From Mycobacterium sp. JS623 (GTDB taxonomy: Bacteria; Actinomycetota; Actinomycetes; Mycobacteriales; Mycobacteriaceae): a DNA stretch of 64,000 nucleotides. This document shows positions 54,363 to 62,694 of this stretch, piece by piece. The position numbers and the translations under genes were made by a program. Under the pieces are notes generated by a model, which searched no databases, had not been told where the DNA came from, and saw nothing but the letters and a program-made list of their open reading frames with translations. Position 1 is the first letter of the stretch; each line of letters opens with the position of its first letter. The stretch is taken from positions 1,798,001-1,862,000 of the forward strand of contig NC_019966.1 in assembly GCF_000328565.1 (NCBI RefSeq), in the 5' to 3' direction.

Positions 54363-55354
54363 ACAGTGACCGCCGTTGTCGAGGCGAATAGCGTTGGCGC
54401 TCCGCCGGTGACGAGGAATATCACCGGCCCTGTGACGCGGCCGCCGCGTGCGGCTTCGATCAGTGCCGCCATCGCCTTGGCGCCGAAAATCGGGTCCAGG
54501 AATATCCCCTCGGTTCGCGCGACCAGGGACATGGCCGCTTGCCCAGCCGGAGATGCGATTCCGTAGCCGGGCCCGATGTAGCCGTCCACCACCCACACTC
54601 GGGGAACACTGTTCACCGGGATGCGCAGGAGATCGGCGGCCGCCGCGGACATCTCCTCAATGCGTGCGGTGCACTCCTCGCGCGGTCGGCTGACAGTGAC
54701 ACCGATGATCTGGGTCCTCCAGCCCAGCCAACACGCTGCGGTCAGAAGACCTGCGTGCGTTGCGCACGAGCCGGTGGCAAGCCACAGCTGTGTCGGAGCG
54801 ATGCCGACCGCCTGGCACTGTCGATCCAACTCCAGGCCGGCGCGCACGTATCCGGCCGCTCCGTGGCTAGTGGCGCCCCCGCGGGGAATCGCGTAGGGGC
54901 GTCTTCCCGCAGCGGTGAGTTGACTGCAGATTCGTTCGATCTCGTGATCGACAGAAGTCCGGTCGGGACAACCCGTGAAGTAACGGTGCGCGTCGACCAG
55001 ATCGCAGAGCAGCAGATTGCCGGTGGCAGATGTCGCTGCGCCGTAGTACACCAGGTAGGGTTCGATCCCCATTTGCCGTGCGGTCAACGCGGCGAGCATC
55101 GCCCAGTTGGATTGGGGCCCGGCCCCGGTCACCAATGAGTCGCATCCCTGTGCGAGCGCATCGGCGAGCAGATACTCCAGGCCTCGAATTTTATTGCCGC
55201 CCAGACCAATACCGGTCATGTCGTCGCGTTTGAACCACACCTCAACGCCGAGTTCTTCGGACAGTCGCGGTGCTGAATGCAGCGGAGTGGGCCCGCGCAT
55301 TAGGCAAACTCGTGCCAGCGGTGGCATGGTAGTGGTGCTCAGATCAGTTGTCAT
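54359..55354 (-). CDS. PLP-dependent D-cysteine desulfhydrase-like enzyme, CoM operon
   Basis: The 331-residue protein belongs to the D-cysteine desulfhydrase/ACC deaminase group (fold type II PLP): WFKRDDMTGIGLGGNKIRGLE with the PLP lysine K55, TGAGPQSNWAMLAALTAR, a LATGSCATHAGLL phosphate loop and FLVTGGAPTLF at the end. It overlaps both neighbours (11 bases upstream, ATGA downstream). In the bacterial coenzyme M pathway a PLP enzyme of this type introduces the thiol sulfur; the location here supports that role rather than D-cysteine breakdown. Confidence 0.82.
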   Translation of the reverse strand: MTTDLSTTTMPPLARVCLMRGPTPLHSAPRLSEELGVEVWFKRDDMTGIGLGGNKIRGLEYLLADALAQGCDSLVTGAGPQSNWAMLAALTARQMGIEPYLVYYGAATSATGNLLLCDLVDAHRYFTGCPDRTSVDHEIERICSQLTAAGRRPYAIPRGGATSHGAAGYVRAGLELDRQCQAVGIAPTQLWLATGSCATHAGLLTAACWLGWRTQIIGVTVSRPREECTARIEEMSAAAADLLRIPVNSVPRVWVVDGYIGPGYGIASPAGQAAMSLVARTEGIFLDPIFGAKAMAALIEAARGGRVTGPVIFLVTGGAPTLFASTTAVTV

Positions 55355-56720
55355 CGGCCTTCTTCCGCTGGTCTAATGCCGCGGCACCGACAACCCGGTC
55401 AACAAAATTTGGCGCCAGTCCAAGGGCACTGTGGGCTTCGGTGACCGTCGCCAGATCCTCTGCGCTGAGGTGTCTGCTCACCCGGTCATCGGACAGGAGC
55501 GCATCGATCAGCGTGCACTGGTCGCGCTGCCCCTTCATTGTCGCGTCGTAGATCATTTGCTGGGCGGTGTGCTTGCCCACCATGTCCGCCAGCAACCGCA
55601 GAGCGGGCGCCGACAAGACGTATCCGCCCCTGGCGATCACATTGTGCTTCATGCGCTCGGCATTGACGTGGAGCCCCCGCAGCAGGTCGATTCCCAATTT
55701 CAGTGCAACACAGGTGAGTTGGCATGCCTCCGGTAGCACTACCCACTCGGATTTCCATGACCTGCCGTCACGCTCGTGTTCGCTGAGGATGCATTCCAGC
55801 GCGGTGGAGGCATTCGCCCTGACCAGCCGTGAGAGCGTCACAAGGTGCTCGGAGATCTCCGGGTTCATCTTATGCGGCATCGTGATGCTGCCCACGACGC
55901 CGGGGGTTCGCGGTTCGTGCACCTCACCGATTTCGGGCCGCTGAAGCTGATAGATCTCTTGCCCGATCTTGCCGATGGTGGCCGACACCATCGCCAGGAC
56001 GGTGACGAACTCGGCGATGCTGTCCCGCGCAGTAAGCCACGGAATGTCGGGCACCGACAACCTCATACGTTGTGCAAACGCCTGCAGAAGCGGCAGTGCG
56101 GAGTCGCCCCAGAACTCCATAGTGCCCAGGGCCCCGCCGAGTTGGACGACCTCCCAGCGGATACGCCCCTCGCGCAGACGGTCTCGGTGCCGACCGAGCT
56201 CAGACGCCCACACTGCGGCCTTGAATCCGAACGTGATGGGCAGGCCCGGCTGTCCATGAGTGCGACCGCACATGATCGTGTCACGGTGCTGTTCGGCCAG
56301 TCGCAACGCCTCTGCCTCGAGGCTGCTCAAATCGCGCTCCACGACGTCACTGATACTGCGCATGACCGTCGCGAACCAGGTGTCGGTGATGTCCTGAACG
56401 GTCGCGCCGAAGTACACCCACTCGCGGGCGCGCTCAGGAAGAACCTGCTGCAGACAGCGGATGAGGCCCAGCGTCGAGTGCCCCGTGGCACGGGTCTGGT
56501 GTGCCACTTCGTCGATATCGAGCAACGATACGTCGGCGTGTTCGCGGATCAGCTGCGCGCAGTCTTGAGGAACAATTCCCACCTCGGCCTGTGCTTCGGC
56601 CAAGGTTGCGATGATGTCCAGCCATGCCTGAAGCTTGAGGGTTTCGTTGAGCAGCGCACGAACCTCGTCGGTGCCCCACAGGTGCCGATAGAGGACCGAA
56701 TCAAACAGGCTGGTGCTCAT
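55344..56720 (-). CDS. aspartase/fumarase-superfamily lyase (XcbB-like), CoM operon
   Basis: The 458-residue protein starts at 56720 behind GGGAGG. It resembles adenylosuccinate lyase and 3-carboxymuconate cycloisomerase: FGATVQDITDTW, MCGRTHGQPGLPITFGFK, QLGGALGTMEFWGD and the signature GSITMPHKMNPEISEHL (Gly277 to Leu293, Lys284). In Xanthobacter a member of this superfamily eliminates phosphate from phosphosulfolactate to give sulfoacrylate during coenzyme M synthesis. Position directly in an operon with phosphosulfolactate synthase makes that the most likely reaction. It overlaps both adjacent genes by 20 and 11 bases. Confidence 0.85.
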   Translation of the reverse strand: MSTSLFDSVLYRHLWGTDEVRALLNETLKLQAWLDIIATLAEAQAEVGIVPQDCAQLIREHADVSLLDIDEVAHQTRATGHSTLGLIRCLQQVLPERAREWVYFGATVQDITDTWFATVMRSISDVVERDLSSLEAEALRLAEQHRDTIMCGRTHGQPGLPITFGFKAAVWASELGRHRDRLREGRIRWEVVQLGGALGTMEFWGDSALPLLQAFAQRMRLSVPDIPWLTARDSIAEFVTVLAMVSATIGKIGQEIYQLQRPEIGEVHEPRTPGVVGSITMPHKMNPEISEHLVTLSRLVRANASTALECILSEHERDGRSWKSEWVVLPEACQLTCVALKLGIDLLRGLHVNAERMKHNVIARGGYVLSAPALRLLADMVGKHTAQQMIYDATMKGQRDQCTLIDALLSDDRVSRHLSAEDLATVTEAHSALGLAPNFVDRVVGAAALDQRKKADDN

Positions 56721-57627
56721 CCCGCCTCCCGAGCTGAGGGGCACGCACGTCGGTGACAGCAGTCAGATACCGCAGCGCACTGCGGACTTCGTCTAGATTC
56801 GACCCCCAGGGCACCACGGCCACCTTTGGTTCTAACTCCAGCCCTCGTTCGATCAGGCAGCATTTCGCGAGTGTCAGCTCGGCCGGTCCACGTGCCCGGC
56901 GGCGGGGACAGATGTCAATGCGGCGCGGTTCATTGCCATAGAAGTGGCGGTGGAATTCCAGCGATCGTTCGCATCCGATCATCAACCAGTCCAACCGGTC
57001 TGCTGGTCTGGTATCGAGGTAGGAGACGCCCCCGTCGACCTCGGTGCCGGCTCCTCGACATGGCAGCAGGTAGTTCGGTGCGGGGTTCTGTTGTGCAATG
57101 TCGGAGATGTCGACGACATCGAGCACCAATTCGATGGGCGGGAGATCCTCATCGAAGGCGATCGCCTGCTGAGCCATCGCGAAGAGCTTCGGCGGCCATG
57201 GTGGCACCACTTCGATAACGTGGACTGGTATCGGGTGGGGATCCCAAATGAAGTTGATGTGTTCGTAGCACCCGCGCACAACGTAGGCGAGAATGCCCGC
57301 ACGGCGGTGCGCGGCGGCCGCCTGGGCCAGCGCCGTGGCGTTGCCGACATCGGTGCCGGGCGAGTCGACGAACGCGACGCGCTCAGGCAGTGCCAACACG
57401 CGAAGTTCAATCACCGGTGAGAACAACGGCACCGTCGATTCCTGCCGCACAGCGACGAGCGCCGCCAGGCCATTGTTTTGAAGCACCAGATACGACGTCC
57501 GCCGGTAGACCTCTCGCCCCATCAGGTAGCGGGATATGCCTGATTCCGTCAGTTCGATGTCGACTTCTTGCACCGACAACCCCCGGTAGGGGCGCGTGGT
57601 GTCGTTGGAGACGGGCGGATCGATCAT
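56701..57627 (-). CDS. uncharacterised protein encoded within the CoM operon
   Basis: The 308-residue protein begins at ATG 57627, overlapping the phosphosulfolactate synthase stop by ATGA. No known motif is evident. It has a hydrophobic beta-rich middle (HVIEVVPPWPPKLFAMAQQAI, ELVLDVVDISDIAQ) and a C-terminal region with conserved-looking Cys and His (LLPCRGAGTEVDGG, MIGCERSLEFHRHFYG, DICPRRRA, LAKCCLIERGLELEPK). Four or five cysteines in this part could bind metal. Coupling to CoM-type genes makes it a candidate for the decarboxylation or reduction step. It could equally be a scaffold or protective protein. Confidence 0.7.
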   Translation of the reverse strand: MIDPPVSNDTTRPYRGLSVQEVDIELTESGISRYLMGREVYRRTSYLVLQNNGLAALVAVRQESTVPLFSPVIELRVLALPERVAFVDSPGTDVGNATALAQAAAAHRRAGILAYVVRGCYEHINFIWDPHPIPVHVIEVVPPWPPKLFAMAQQAIAFDEDLPPIELVLDVVDISDIAQQNPAPNYLLPCRGAGTEVDGGVSYLDTRPADRLDWLMIGCERSLEFHRHFYGNEPRRIDICPRRRARGPAELTLAKCCLIERGLELEPKVAVVPWGSNLDEVRSALRYLTAVTDVRAPQLGRRDEHQPV

Positions 57628-58397
57628 CGGTGGCGCAATATGTCGAATTGTGGCGCGGTATCCGCGCGTAAACCCAGGCGCAGCGTCTCCAACGCCAGGA
57701 TGTCGCTGATGGCGACGTTGCCGATGTTCACATCGGCGCCGAATCGCCGCACCAGCTGGCTCTGTTGCGCCTTGCGTGGGGATTCGAATATCACCCGGCC
57801 GGTGTTTAGCTCCGCGATTGAATCGAGGAGGTCTGTTCTGACTGAGCCGTCGGTGTGGTAGAGCCCGACCGTTCCCGACTCCCTTCCCTCGGCGATGACG
57901 TATGCGGCACCAGCGTCCAGGTCGGCGAGCATCTCTGAGATCCACTGGTCTGGGATCACCGGTACCCGGCTGTCCTTAGCTCCGGTCTCTGCGAGCACGG
58001 TGAACTCTTCGGCGAACTGCGCCACCAGAGAGGCCTTTCGGTCGGGACTGATCCTCTGCATGCCGTTGGAGATCTCGACCGCGTCGATGCCAATATCGTT
58101 GGCCCACAAGCGAAGCTCTTCAATTCTGCCCTGCGCTTCGCAGAGCTCGAGCAAGGTTCCTCCAAGGCAACTGATGACCCCATGGGTATGACACAGCGCG
58201 ACGCGGGATTTGATTCCTGGGTCGATGTAGGCGGTGCCCCAGCCGATCTTCAGGATGTCGATGAGGTGGCCGGTTTCGGCCAACACGGCTTCTAACGTTG
58301 CGGTCGGCACACCGGTGTCCAGGACATGCGTGATGCCCGTCTTGCGCGGTTTGCTCTGCCGCGCAGGCAAATCGAGAAAGCAGGGGCTGTCCCACAC
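57624..58397 (-). CDS. comA: phosphosulfolactate synthase (ComA/XcbA family)
   Basis: The 257-residue TIM-barrel protein (GTG start 58397 behind AAGGA) has the ComA pattern in order: LPARQSKPRKTGITHVLDTG, IDILKIGWGTAYID, CLGGTLLELC, IDAVEISNGMQRIS, YVIAEGRESGTVGLY, VIFESPRKAQQSQLVRRFG and VNIGNVAISDILALETLRLGLRADT. The enzyme adds sulfite to phosphoenolpyruvate to form (2R)-phospho-3-sulfolactate, the committed step of coenzyme M synthesis. It is the first of five coupled minus-strand genes and is divergent from a CoA-disulfide-reductase-like gene, with 175 bases between the starts. Confidence 0.9.
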   Translation of the reverse strand: MWDSPCFLDLPARQSKPRKTGITHVLDTGVPTATLEAVLAETGHLIDILKIGWGTAYIDPGIKSRVALCHTHGVISCLGGTLLELCEAQGRIEELRLWANDIGIDAVEISNGMQRISPDRKASLVAQFAEEFTVLAETGAKDSRVPVIPDQWISEMLADLDAGAAYVIAEGRESGTVGLYHTDGSVRTDLLDSIAELNTGRVIFESPRKAQQSQLVRRFGADVNIGNVAISDILALETLRLGLRADTAPQFDILRHR

Positions 58398-58572
58398 AGC
58401 TGTGTCCTTCCGCAGGGAGTGTCGATGGGGCGCTCAACACTCAGGCTAGATTCACTGGCACACCGCGTCTTTGTCCCCGATGTACCAACAATCAGGCCGA
58501 GTTGAGCCCGCACGGACATGGAGAGACAGTGCTGCGGGCGCCTACGGTCTGTGGTGTCAGGGAGGACACCAG
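58398..58572. promoter_or_regulatory. divergent promoter region of the CoM operon and the disulfide reductase gene
   Basis: This 175-base gap separates two oppositely transcribed gene sets, so both promoters must lie here. The right end carries GGAGG at 58561-58565 for the plus gene. I see no clear operator repeat. Confidence 0.5.
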
Positions 58573-59922
58573 GTGAATAAACGACTCATCGTGATCGGCG
58601 GTGGAGCTGCCGGAATGTCGGCAGCCTCCGCGGCCCGCCGCGTGAACGCGCAGCTCGACATCGTGGTCGTGGAGGCAGGTGCTCACGCCGCCTACGGCCT
58701 GTGTGGATTGCCCTACTACCTGGCCGACGTCATCACCGACTCTGACGACTTGTTTGCCTACAGTCCCGAGTTCTTTCGAGACAAGCGTCGCATCCACGTG
58801 AAGTTCAACACCGAGGCAACGCGGCTGGATGCCGAACGCAAAGTGTTGGACGTGCGGCAGGACGGCCGCACCTACCAGCTGACCTACGACAGTCTTGTAG
58901 TCGCCACCGGCGGAACTCCGATCATCCCGCCGCCGCTTGCGGTGGACAGCGACCGCATTTTCACCGTACGTCGACTCGATGACGCGACGCGCCTTCACCG
59001 ACTTCTCGATGACCGCCGGGTGAAGCGTGCACTCATCGTCGGAGGTGGCTACATCGGGTTGGAGACGGCCGAGGCGCTCGCGGCGCGCGGAGTCGAAGTC
59101 ATTGTCGCCGAAGCTTTGCCGATGGTCCTACCCAACTTCGATGCACCTGTTGGCGAGCTGGTCCATGCCGAACTCGTGCGGCATGGAGTGGAAGTCCGAT
59201 TGGGCTGTCGGGTCGAGTCGGCGCATGACAACGGCTCACACCTGCACATCACCACCAACGGTGGCGCTATCGAGGTGGACCTCATGGTCGCCGCAGTCGG
59301 AGTCCGCGCCGGCTCATCGGTGGCCTCGCAGGCAGGCGCAGCCTGTGGGCCCGCCCAGGCACTGGTGGTCGACGAACACATGCGGACCTCGCTGCCCTCG
59401 GTATACGCGGCGGGCGATTGCATTGCGCCCCATCACCTCATCCTCAACCGCCCCGCTTTCGTCCCGTTGGGCCCTGCCGCCAACAAGACCGGACGGGTGG
59501 CCGGCACCAACGCAGCCGGGGGCGACGCAGCCTTCCCCGGCATCGTCGGTACGGCCGTGGTCAAGGTCTTCGACCTCGCCGTGGCACGCACCGGGCTGAC
59601 CCTCGCCGAAGCCGAAGCAGAAGGCATCCCAGCGATAGCGACGCAAGCAGTCGGAAAAACGCGGGCGAAGTACTACCCGGGGACCGACCCGGTCACCGTT
59701 CGGCTGATTCATCGACCCGACGGCCGGCTGCTCGGTGCACAAATGATCGGTGCCGGAGACGGCGTAGCGAAACGGATTGACGTCGCAGCGATCGCCCTGC
59801 AAGCAGGGTTTGATATCGACGCGTTGCTGGGCGCCGACTTGTCGTACGCGCCGCCGTACGCGCCGGTGTACGAGCCAATTCTGCTGGCCGCCCAGGCGGC
59901 CAGTGTGAGGCGCCCCGCATGA
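58573..59922 (+). CDS. CoA-disulfide reductase-like flavoprotein (possible CoM-disulfide reductase)
   Basis: The GTG at 58573 has GGAGG 7 bases ahead. The 449-residue protein has GGGAAGMSAASAARR for FAD, the single redox cysteine Cys44 in YGLCGLPYYLAD as in CoA-disulfide reductase and Nox, the NAD motif GGGYIGLETAEAL, VYAAGDC, and a C-terminal DLSYAPPYAPVYEP with the Tyr pair of CoADR. It is therefore not the two-cysteine 2-ketopropyl-CoM carboxylase type. Next to coenzyme M genes it could reduce CoM disulfide or a mixed disulfide, or carry out the terminal reduction in synthesis. NADH oxidase or CoA-disulfide reductase are alternatives. Confidence 0.8.
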   Translation: MNKRLIVIGGGAAGMSAASAARRVNAQLDIVVVEAGAHAAYGLCGLPYYLADVITDSDDLFAYSPEFFRDKRRIHVKFNTEATRLDAERKVLDVRQDGRTYQLTYDSLVVATGGTPIIPPPLAVDSDRIFTVRRLDDATRLHRLLDDRRVKRALIVGGGYIGLETAEALAARGVEVIVAEALPMVLPNFDAPVGELVHAELVRHGVEVRLGCRVESAHDNGSHLHITTNGGAIEVDLMVAAVGVRAGSSVASQAGAACGPAQALVVDEHMRTSLPSVYAAGDCIAPHHLILNRPAFVPLGPAANKTGRVAGTNAAGGDAAFPGIVGTAVVKVFDLAVARTGLTLAEAEAEGIPAIATQAVGKTRAKYYPGTDPVTVRLIHRPDGRLLGAQMIGAGDGVAKRIDVAAIALQAGFDIDALLGADLSYAPPYAPVYEPILLAAQAASVRRPA

Positions 59923-59990
59923 CCGCGCGACATCGGAGAAAGCCGGACGCGCAGTTAGCAACTCAGGTTCACAATTTAAGGAGTCAGGAC

Positions 59991-60764
59991 ATGACAGGTC
60001 GTTTGCAGGGAAAGGTTGCCCTGATATCGGGAGCCGGTTCGGGGATCGGACGTGCCGCCGCCCAACAGTTCGCTGCCGAGGGCGCAAAAGTCGCGGTTCT
60101 GGATTTGAATGCGGACGCGGCGAAGGAGACCGCAGACATCGTCGCCTCGACAGGCGGAACCGCCATCGCGGTAGTCGCCAACGTGTCCGTCGCCGCAGAC
60201 GTCGCCGCTGCGGTCGAGGAGGCCGTAGCACAACTGGGTGCCATCAACGTGCTGTACAACAATGCCGGCGTCGACAGCACCGGCAGTATCGACGTCGCGG
60301 AGGAGGGCGATTGGGACCGCTGCTTCAACGTCAACGCTAAGGGCACCTACCTATTGTCGCGCGCCGTCATTCCACATATGGAAGCCACCGGCGGGGGCTC
60401 GATCGTCAACCAGGGCTCGGTTGCGGCGCTAGTCGCAGTGCCCAACTTCGCCGCCTATTGCGCGGCCAAGGGTGCCGTCGTCTCGCTGACCCGGTCGATG
60501 GCCATCGACTGCGCCCCCAAGGGCATCCGTGTCAACGCAATCTGCCCAGGCACCGTGTTCACCCCGCTGATGGAACCGATGCTTCGCGCCCGCGGCGGCG
60601 GAGACCTTGACGCCGGTCTGGCCAAGACCGTCGCCAAGTACCCAATCGGGCGCCTCGGCACCCCCGAGGATATCGCCGCCGTCGCACTATTCCTGTCTAG
60701 CGACGACTCGGGGTTTATGACAGGTTCCATTGTCACAGCGGACGGGGGTATGACCGCACAGTGA
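59991..60764 (+). CDS. short-chain dehydrogenase/reductase
   Basis: The 257-residue SDR starts at 59991 behind AAGGAG. It has ALISGAGSGIGRAAA, NNAGVDSTG, catalytic Ser143, Tyr156 and Lys160 (YCAAK), and a C-terminal GGMTAQ. It follows the disulfide reductase by 68 bases. The epoxide-carboxylation pathway of Xanthobacter uses SDRs that oxidise hydroxypropyl-CoM and hold the sulfonate with arginines. Here Arg199 and Arg201 lie near the region where the R-specific enzyme has such an arginine, which is suggestive only. A generic alcohol dehydrogenase role is equally possible. Confidence 0.82.
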   Translation: MTGRLQGKVALISGAGSGIGRAAAQQFAAEGAKVAVLDLNADAAKETADIVASTGGTAIAVVANVSVAADVAAAVEEAVAQLGAINVLYNNAGVDSTGSIDVAEEGDWDRCFNVNAKGTYLLSRAVIPHMEATGGGSIVNQGSVAALVAVPNFAAYCAAKGAVVSLTRSMAIDCAPKGIRVNAICPGTVFTPLMEPMLRARGGGDLDAGLAKTVAKYPIGRLGTPEDIAAVALFLSSDDSGFMTGSIVTADGGMTAQ

Positions 60765-61129
60765 TGGCAACGAGTCGAGCACGGCGAGGACCGCGGGACG
60801 GTCCAAGTAGTTCACAGTAGGGCGTCGTGTGAATCCGGTCGGGGGTCTGCAGCCGGCGCGCTTGTCGTCGAGCAGGATTGGCCGCTGCGACGTGCTTGCG
60901 ATCGGTTCGAGGTGCTCGTCCGCCATGGCCAAAAAAATGGCCGACCGCAAGCGGGTGCGCGCGATCGGACTCGAACGTTTCGGCACAGAAGGCATCACCC
61001 CACGCCGTCGAAGGGACGGCCGCCTTAAGGACACGTGATTATGCGTACAACCGCATCCTCGGCACGCCGACGATTTCAGCGCCGCGGCGCGGATACCGCG
61101 GTGGCTATCGCTGGACCGACAGGAGAGAC
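60765..61129. other. intergenic before the sulfonate transporter
   Basis: About 365 bases without a recognised gene. A short plus frame (MAKKMADRKRVRAIGLERFG near 60923) has no known counterpart. The start of the transporter operon is preceded by AGGAG at 61121. Confidence 0.45.
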
Positions 61130-61957
61130 GTGACAGTCGCCATCGGACGAAAGGCGAGCGCTCGACCCTTGGCGGGCGTCTGGTCGCTGGATCCGTCCGT
61201 CCGGTTCTACCGCCGGCCGGGATTCCTGCGTGCGCTCGCCCCGCTCGCCCTGCTGATCGCCTGGCTGGTCACGAGTTCCACCGGACTGCTGTCCGTGCGG
61301 GTGTTGCCCGCGCCGCCGGTGATCTACCGGGCAGGGCTTGAGGTGTACCGCAGCGGGGATCTCATCGGCGCGCTGCTGGTGTCCGGGCAGCGCGTCCTGA
61401 TCGGGTTCACGCTCGGCGCGACGGTCGCGGTCGTGCTCGGCGTTCTCGCCGCGACCAGCATGCTCGGCGAGTACATCGTCGACCCGCCGATGCAGATGCT
61501 GCGGACACTGCCGCTGTTCGGCCTGATCCCGGTCTTCATCATCTGGTTCGGCGTCGACGAGCAGCCGAAAGTGTTCCTCATCGCGCTGGGCGTCGCCTTC
61601 CCTTTGTACCTGAACACCTACGCCGGCATCAGGCAACTTGACGGCAAGCTGCTCGAGCTGTCCGAGGTCCTGCAGCTGACGCGGTGGGAACGGCTGCGCG
61701 ACATCGTGATTCCCGGCGCGCTACCGCAGATCCTGGTCGGCCTGCGCCAAAGCCTCGGCATCGCATGGCTGTCGCTGATCGTGGCCGAGCAGGTCAACGC
61801 CAGTGCCGGGCTGGGGTTCATCGTGAACAACGCGCGCGAGTTTCTCCGTACCGACATCGTGATTTTCGGCCTGTTCGTCTACGGCGCGTTCGGCCTGCTC
61901 ACCGACTCGATCGTGCGCGCGGTCGAACGCCGCGCGCTGCGCTGGAACCGGTCGTGA
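61130..61957 (+). CDS. ssuC: ABC transporter permease, SsuC-like
   Basis: The GTG at 61130 follows AGGAG at 61121-61125. The 275-residue protein has six predicted membrane helices and the BPD-transporter inner membrane loop: QLTRWERLRDIVIPGALPQILVGLRQSLGIAWLSLIVAEQ, the SsuC/TauC-type EAA region. A hydrophobic first helix (FLRALAPLALLIAWLVTS) follows a polar N-terminus. It is coupled by GTGA to the ATPase gene. It forms the membrane channel of a sulfonate-type importer. Confidence 0.9.
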   Translation: MTVAIGRKASARPLAGVWSLDPSVRFYRRPGFLRALAPLALLIAWLVTSSTGLLSVRVLPAPPVIYRAGLEVYRSGDLIGALLVSGQRVLIGFTLGATVAVVLGVLAATSMLGEYIVDPPMQMLRTLPLFGLIPVFIIWFGVDEQPKVFLIALGVAFPLYLNTYAGIRQLDGKLLELSEVLQLTRWERLRDIVIPGALPQILVGLRQSLGIAWLSLIVAEQVNASAGLGFIVNNAREFLRTDIVIFGLFVYGAFGLLTDSIVRAVERRALRWNRS

Positions 61958-62676
61958 CCGCGGCGGTGACGCGGACAGTCGCGCGAATCTCGGGACTGGG
62001 CAAGCAGTTTGGTGACCGGATCGTCCTCAAGGGCGTCGACCTCGACATCCGCCACGGCGAGATCGTGGCGCTCGTCGGGCGCAGCGGCTCGGGCAAGTCG
62101 ACGCTGCTGCGGGTGCTGGCCGGGCTGTCCGACGCGCACTGCGGCACCGTTGAGGTCGACGACCGGTTCGCCGTCGCGTTCCAGGAGTCCCGGCTCGTCC
62201 CTTGGCTTTCCGTCGTACGCAACGTCGCCCTTGGTCTGCCCGATCCACGTCAGCGCCGCGACGGTAGTCACCGGGCGCGGGCGGTGCTCGACGAGGTCGG
62301 CCTCGGTGGTCGCGCCGACGTCTGGCCGCTCACGCTCTCCGGCGGAGAAGCGCAGCGCGCCGCACTCGCGCGCGCACTCATCGCCGAGCCCGTCCTGCTC
62401 TTGCTCGACGAGCCGTTCGCCGCGCTCGACGCGGTGACCCGGATCGCCATGCAGGATTTGTTGCTTCGGCTGTTCGACGAGCACGGCTTCGGCGTGCTGC
62501 TCGTGACCCACGATGTCGCCGAAGCAGTGACGCTCGCTGACCGCGTCCTTGTCCTCGACAAGGGCCTCATCGCACACGAAGTCAAGGTCCGGCTCGACCG
62601 TCCGCGACGGCACGCCGCACCCCAAAGCGCCCCGTACGCGGCGCATCTGCTTGAACTCCTTGGTGTCGAGCAATAG
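61954..62676 (+). CDS. ssuB: ABC transporter ATP-binding protein, SsuB-like
   Basis: The GTG at 61954 overlaps the permease stop. The 240-residue ATPase has Walker A GRSGSGKST, a Q-loop AFQESRLVPWL, the signature LSGGEAQRAAL, Walker B LLLLDEPFAALD and the H-loop VTHD. The LVPWLSV segment after the Q-loop is typical of SsuB/TauB. It energises sulfonate import with the adjacent permease and binding protein. Confidence 0.92.
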   Translation: MTAAVTRTVARISGLGKQFGDRIVLKGVDLDIRHGEIVALVGRSGSGKSTLLRVLAGLSDAHCGTVEVDDRFAVAFQESRLVPWLSVVRNVALGLPDPRQRRDGSHRARAVLDEVGLGGRADVWPLTLSGGEAQRAALARALIAEPVLLLLDEPFAALDAVTRIAMQDLLLRLFDEHGFGVLLVTHDVAEAVTLADRVLVLDKGLIAHEVKVRLDRPRRHAAPQSAPYAAHLLELLGVEQ

Positions 62677-62694
62677 CACCACAGGAGGGGAACC

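Noticed and set aside
58573..59922. Possible 2-ketopropyl-CoM oxidoreductase/carboxylase.
   Set aside because: That enzyme has a two-cysteine redox motif; this protein has the single cysteine of CoA-disulfide reductases.
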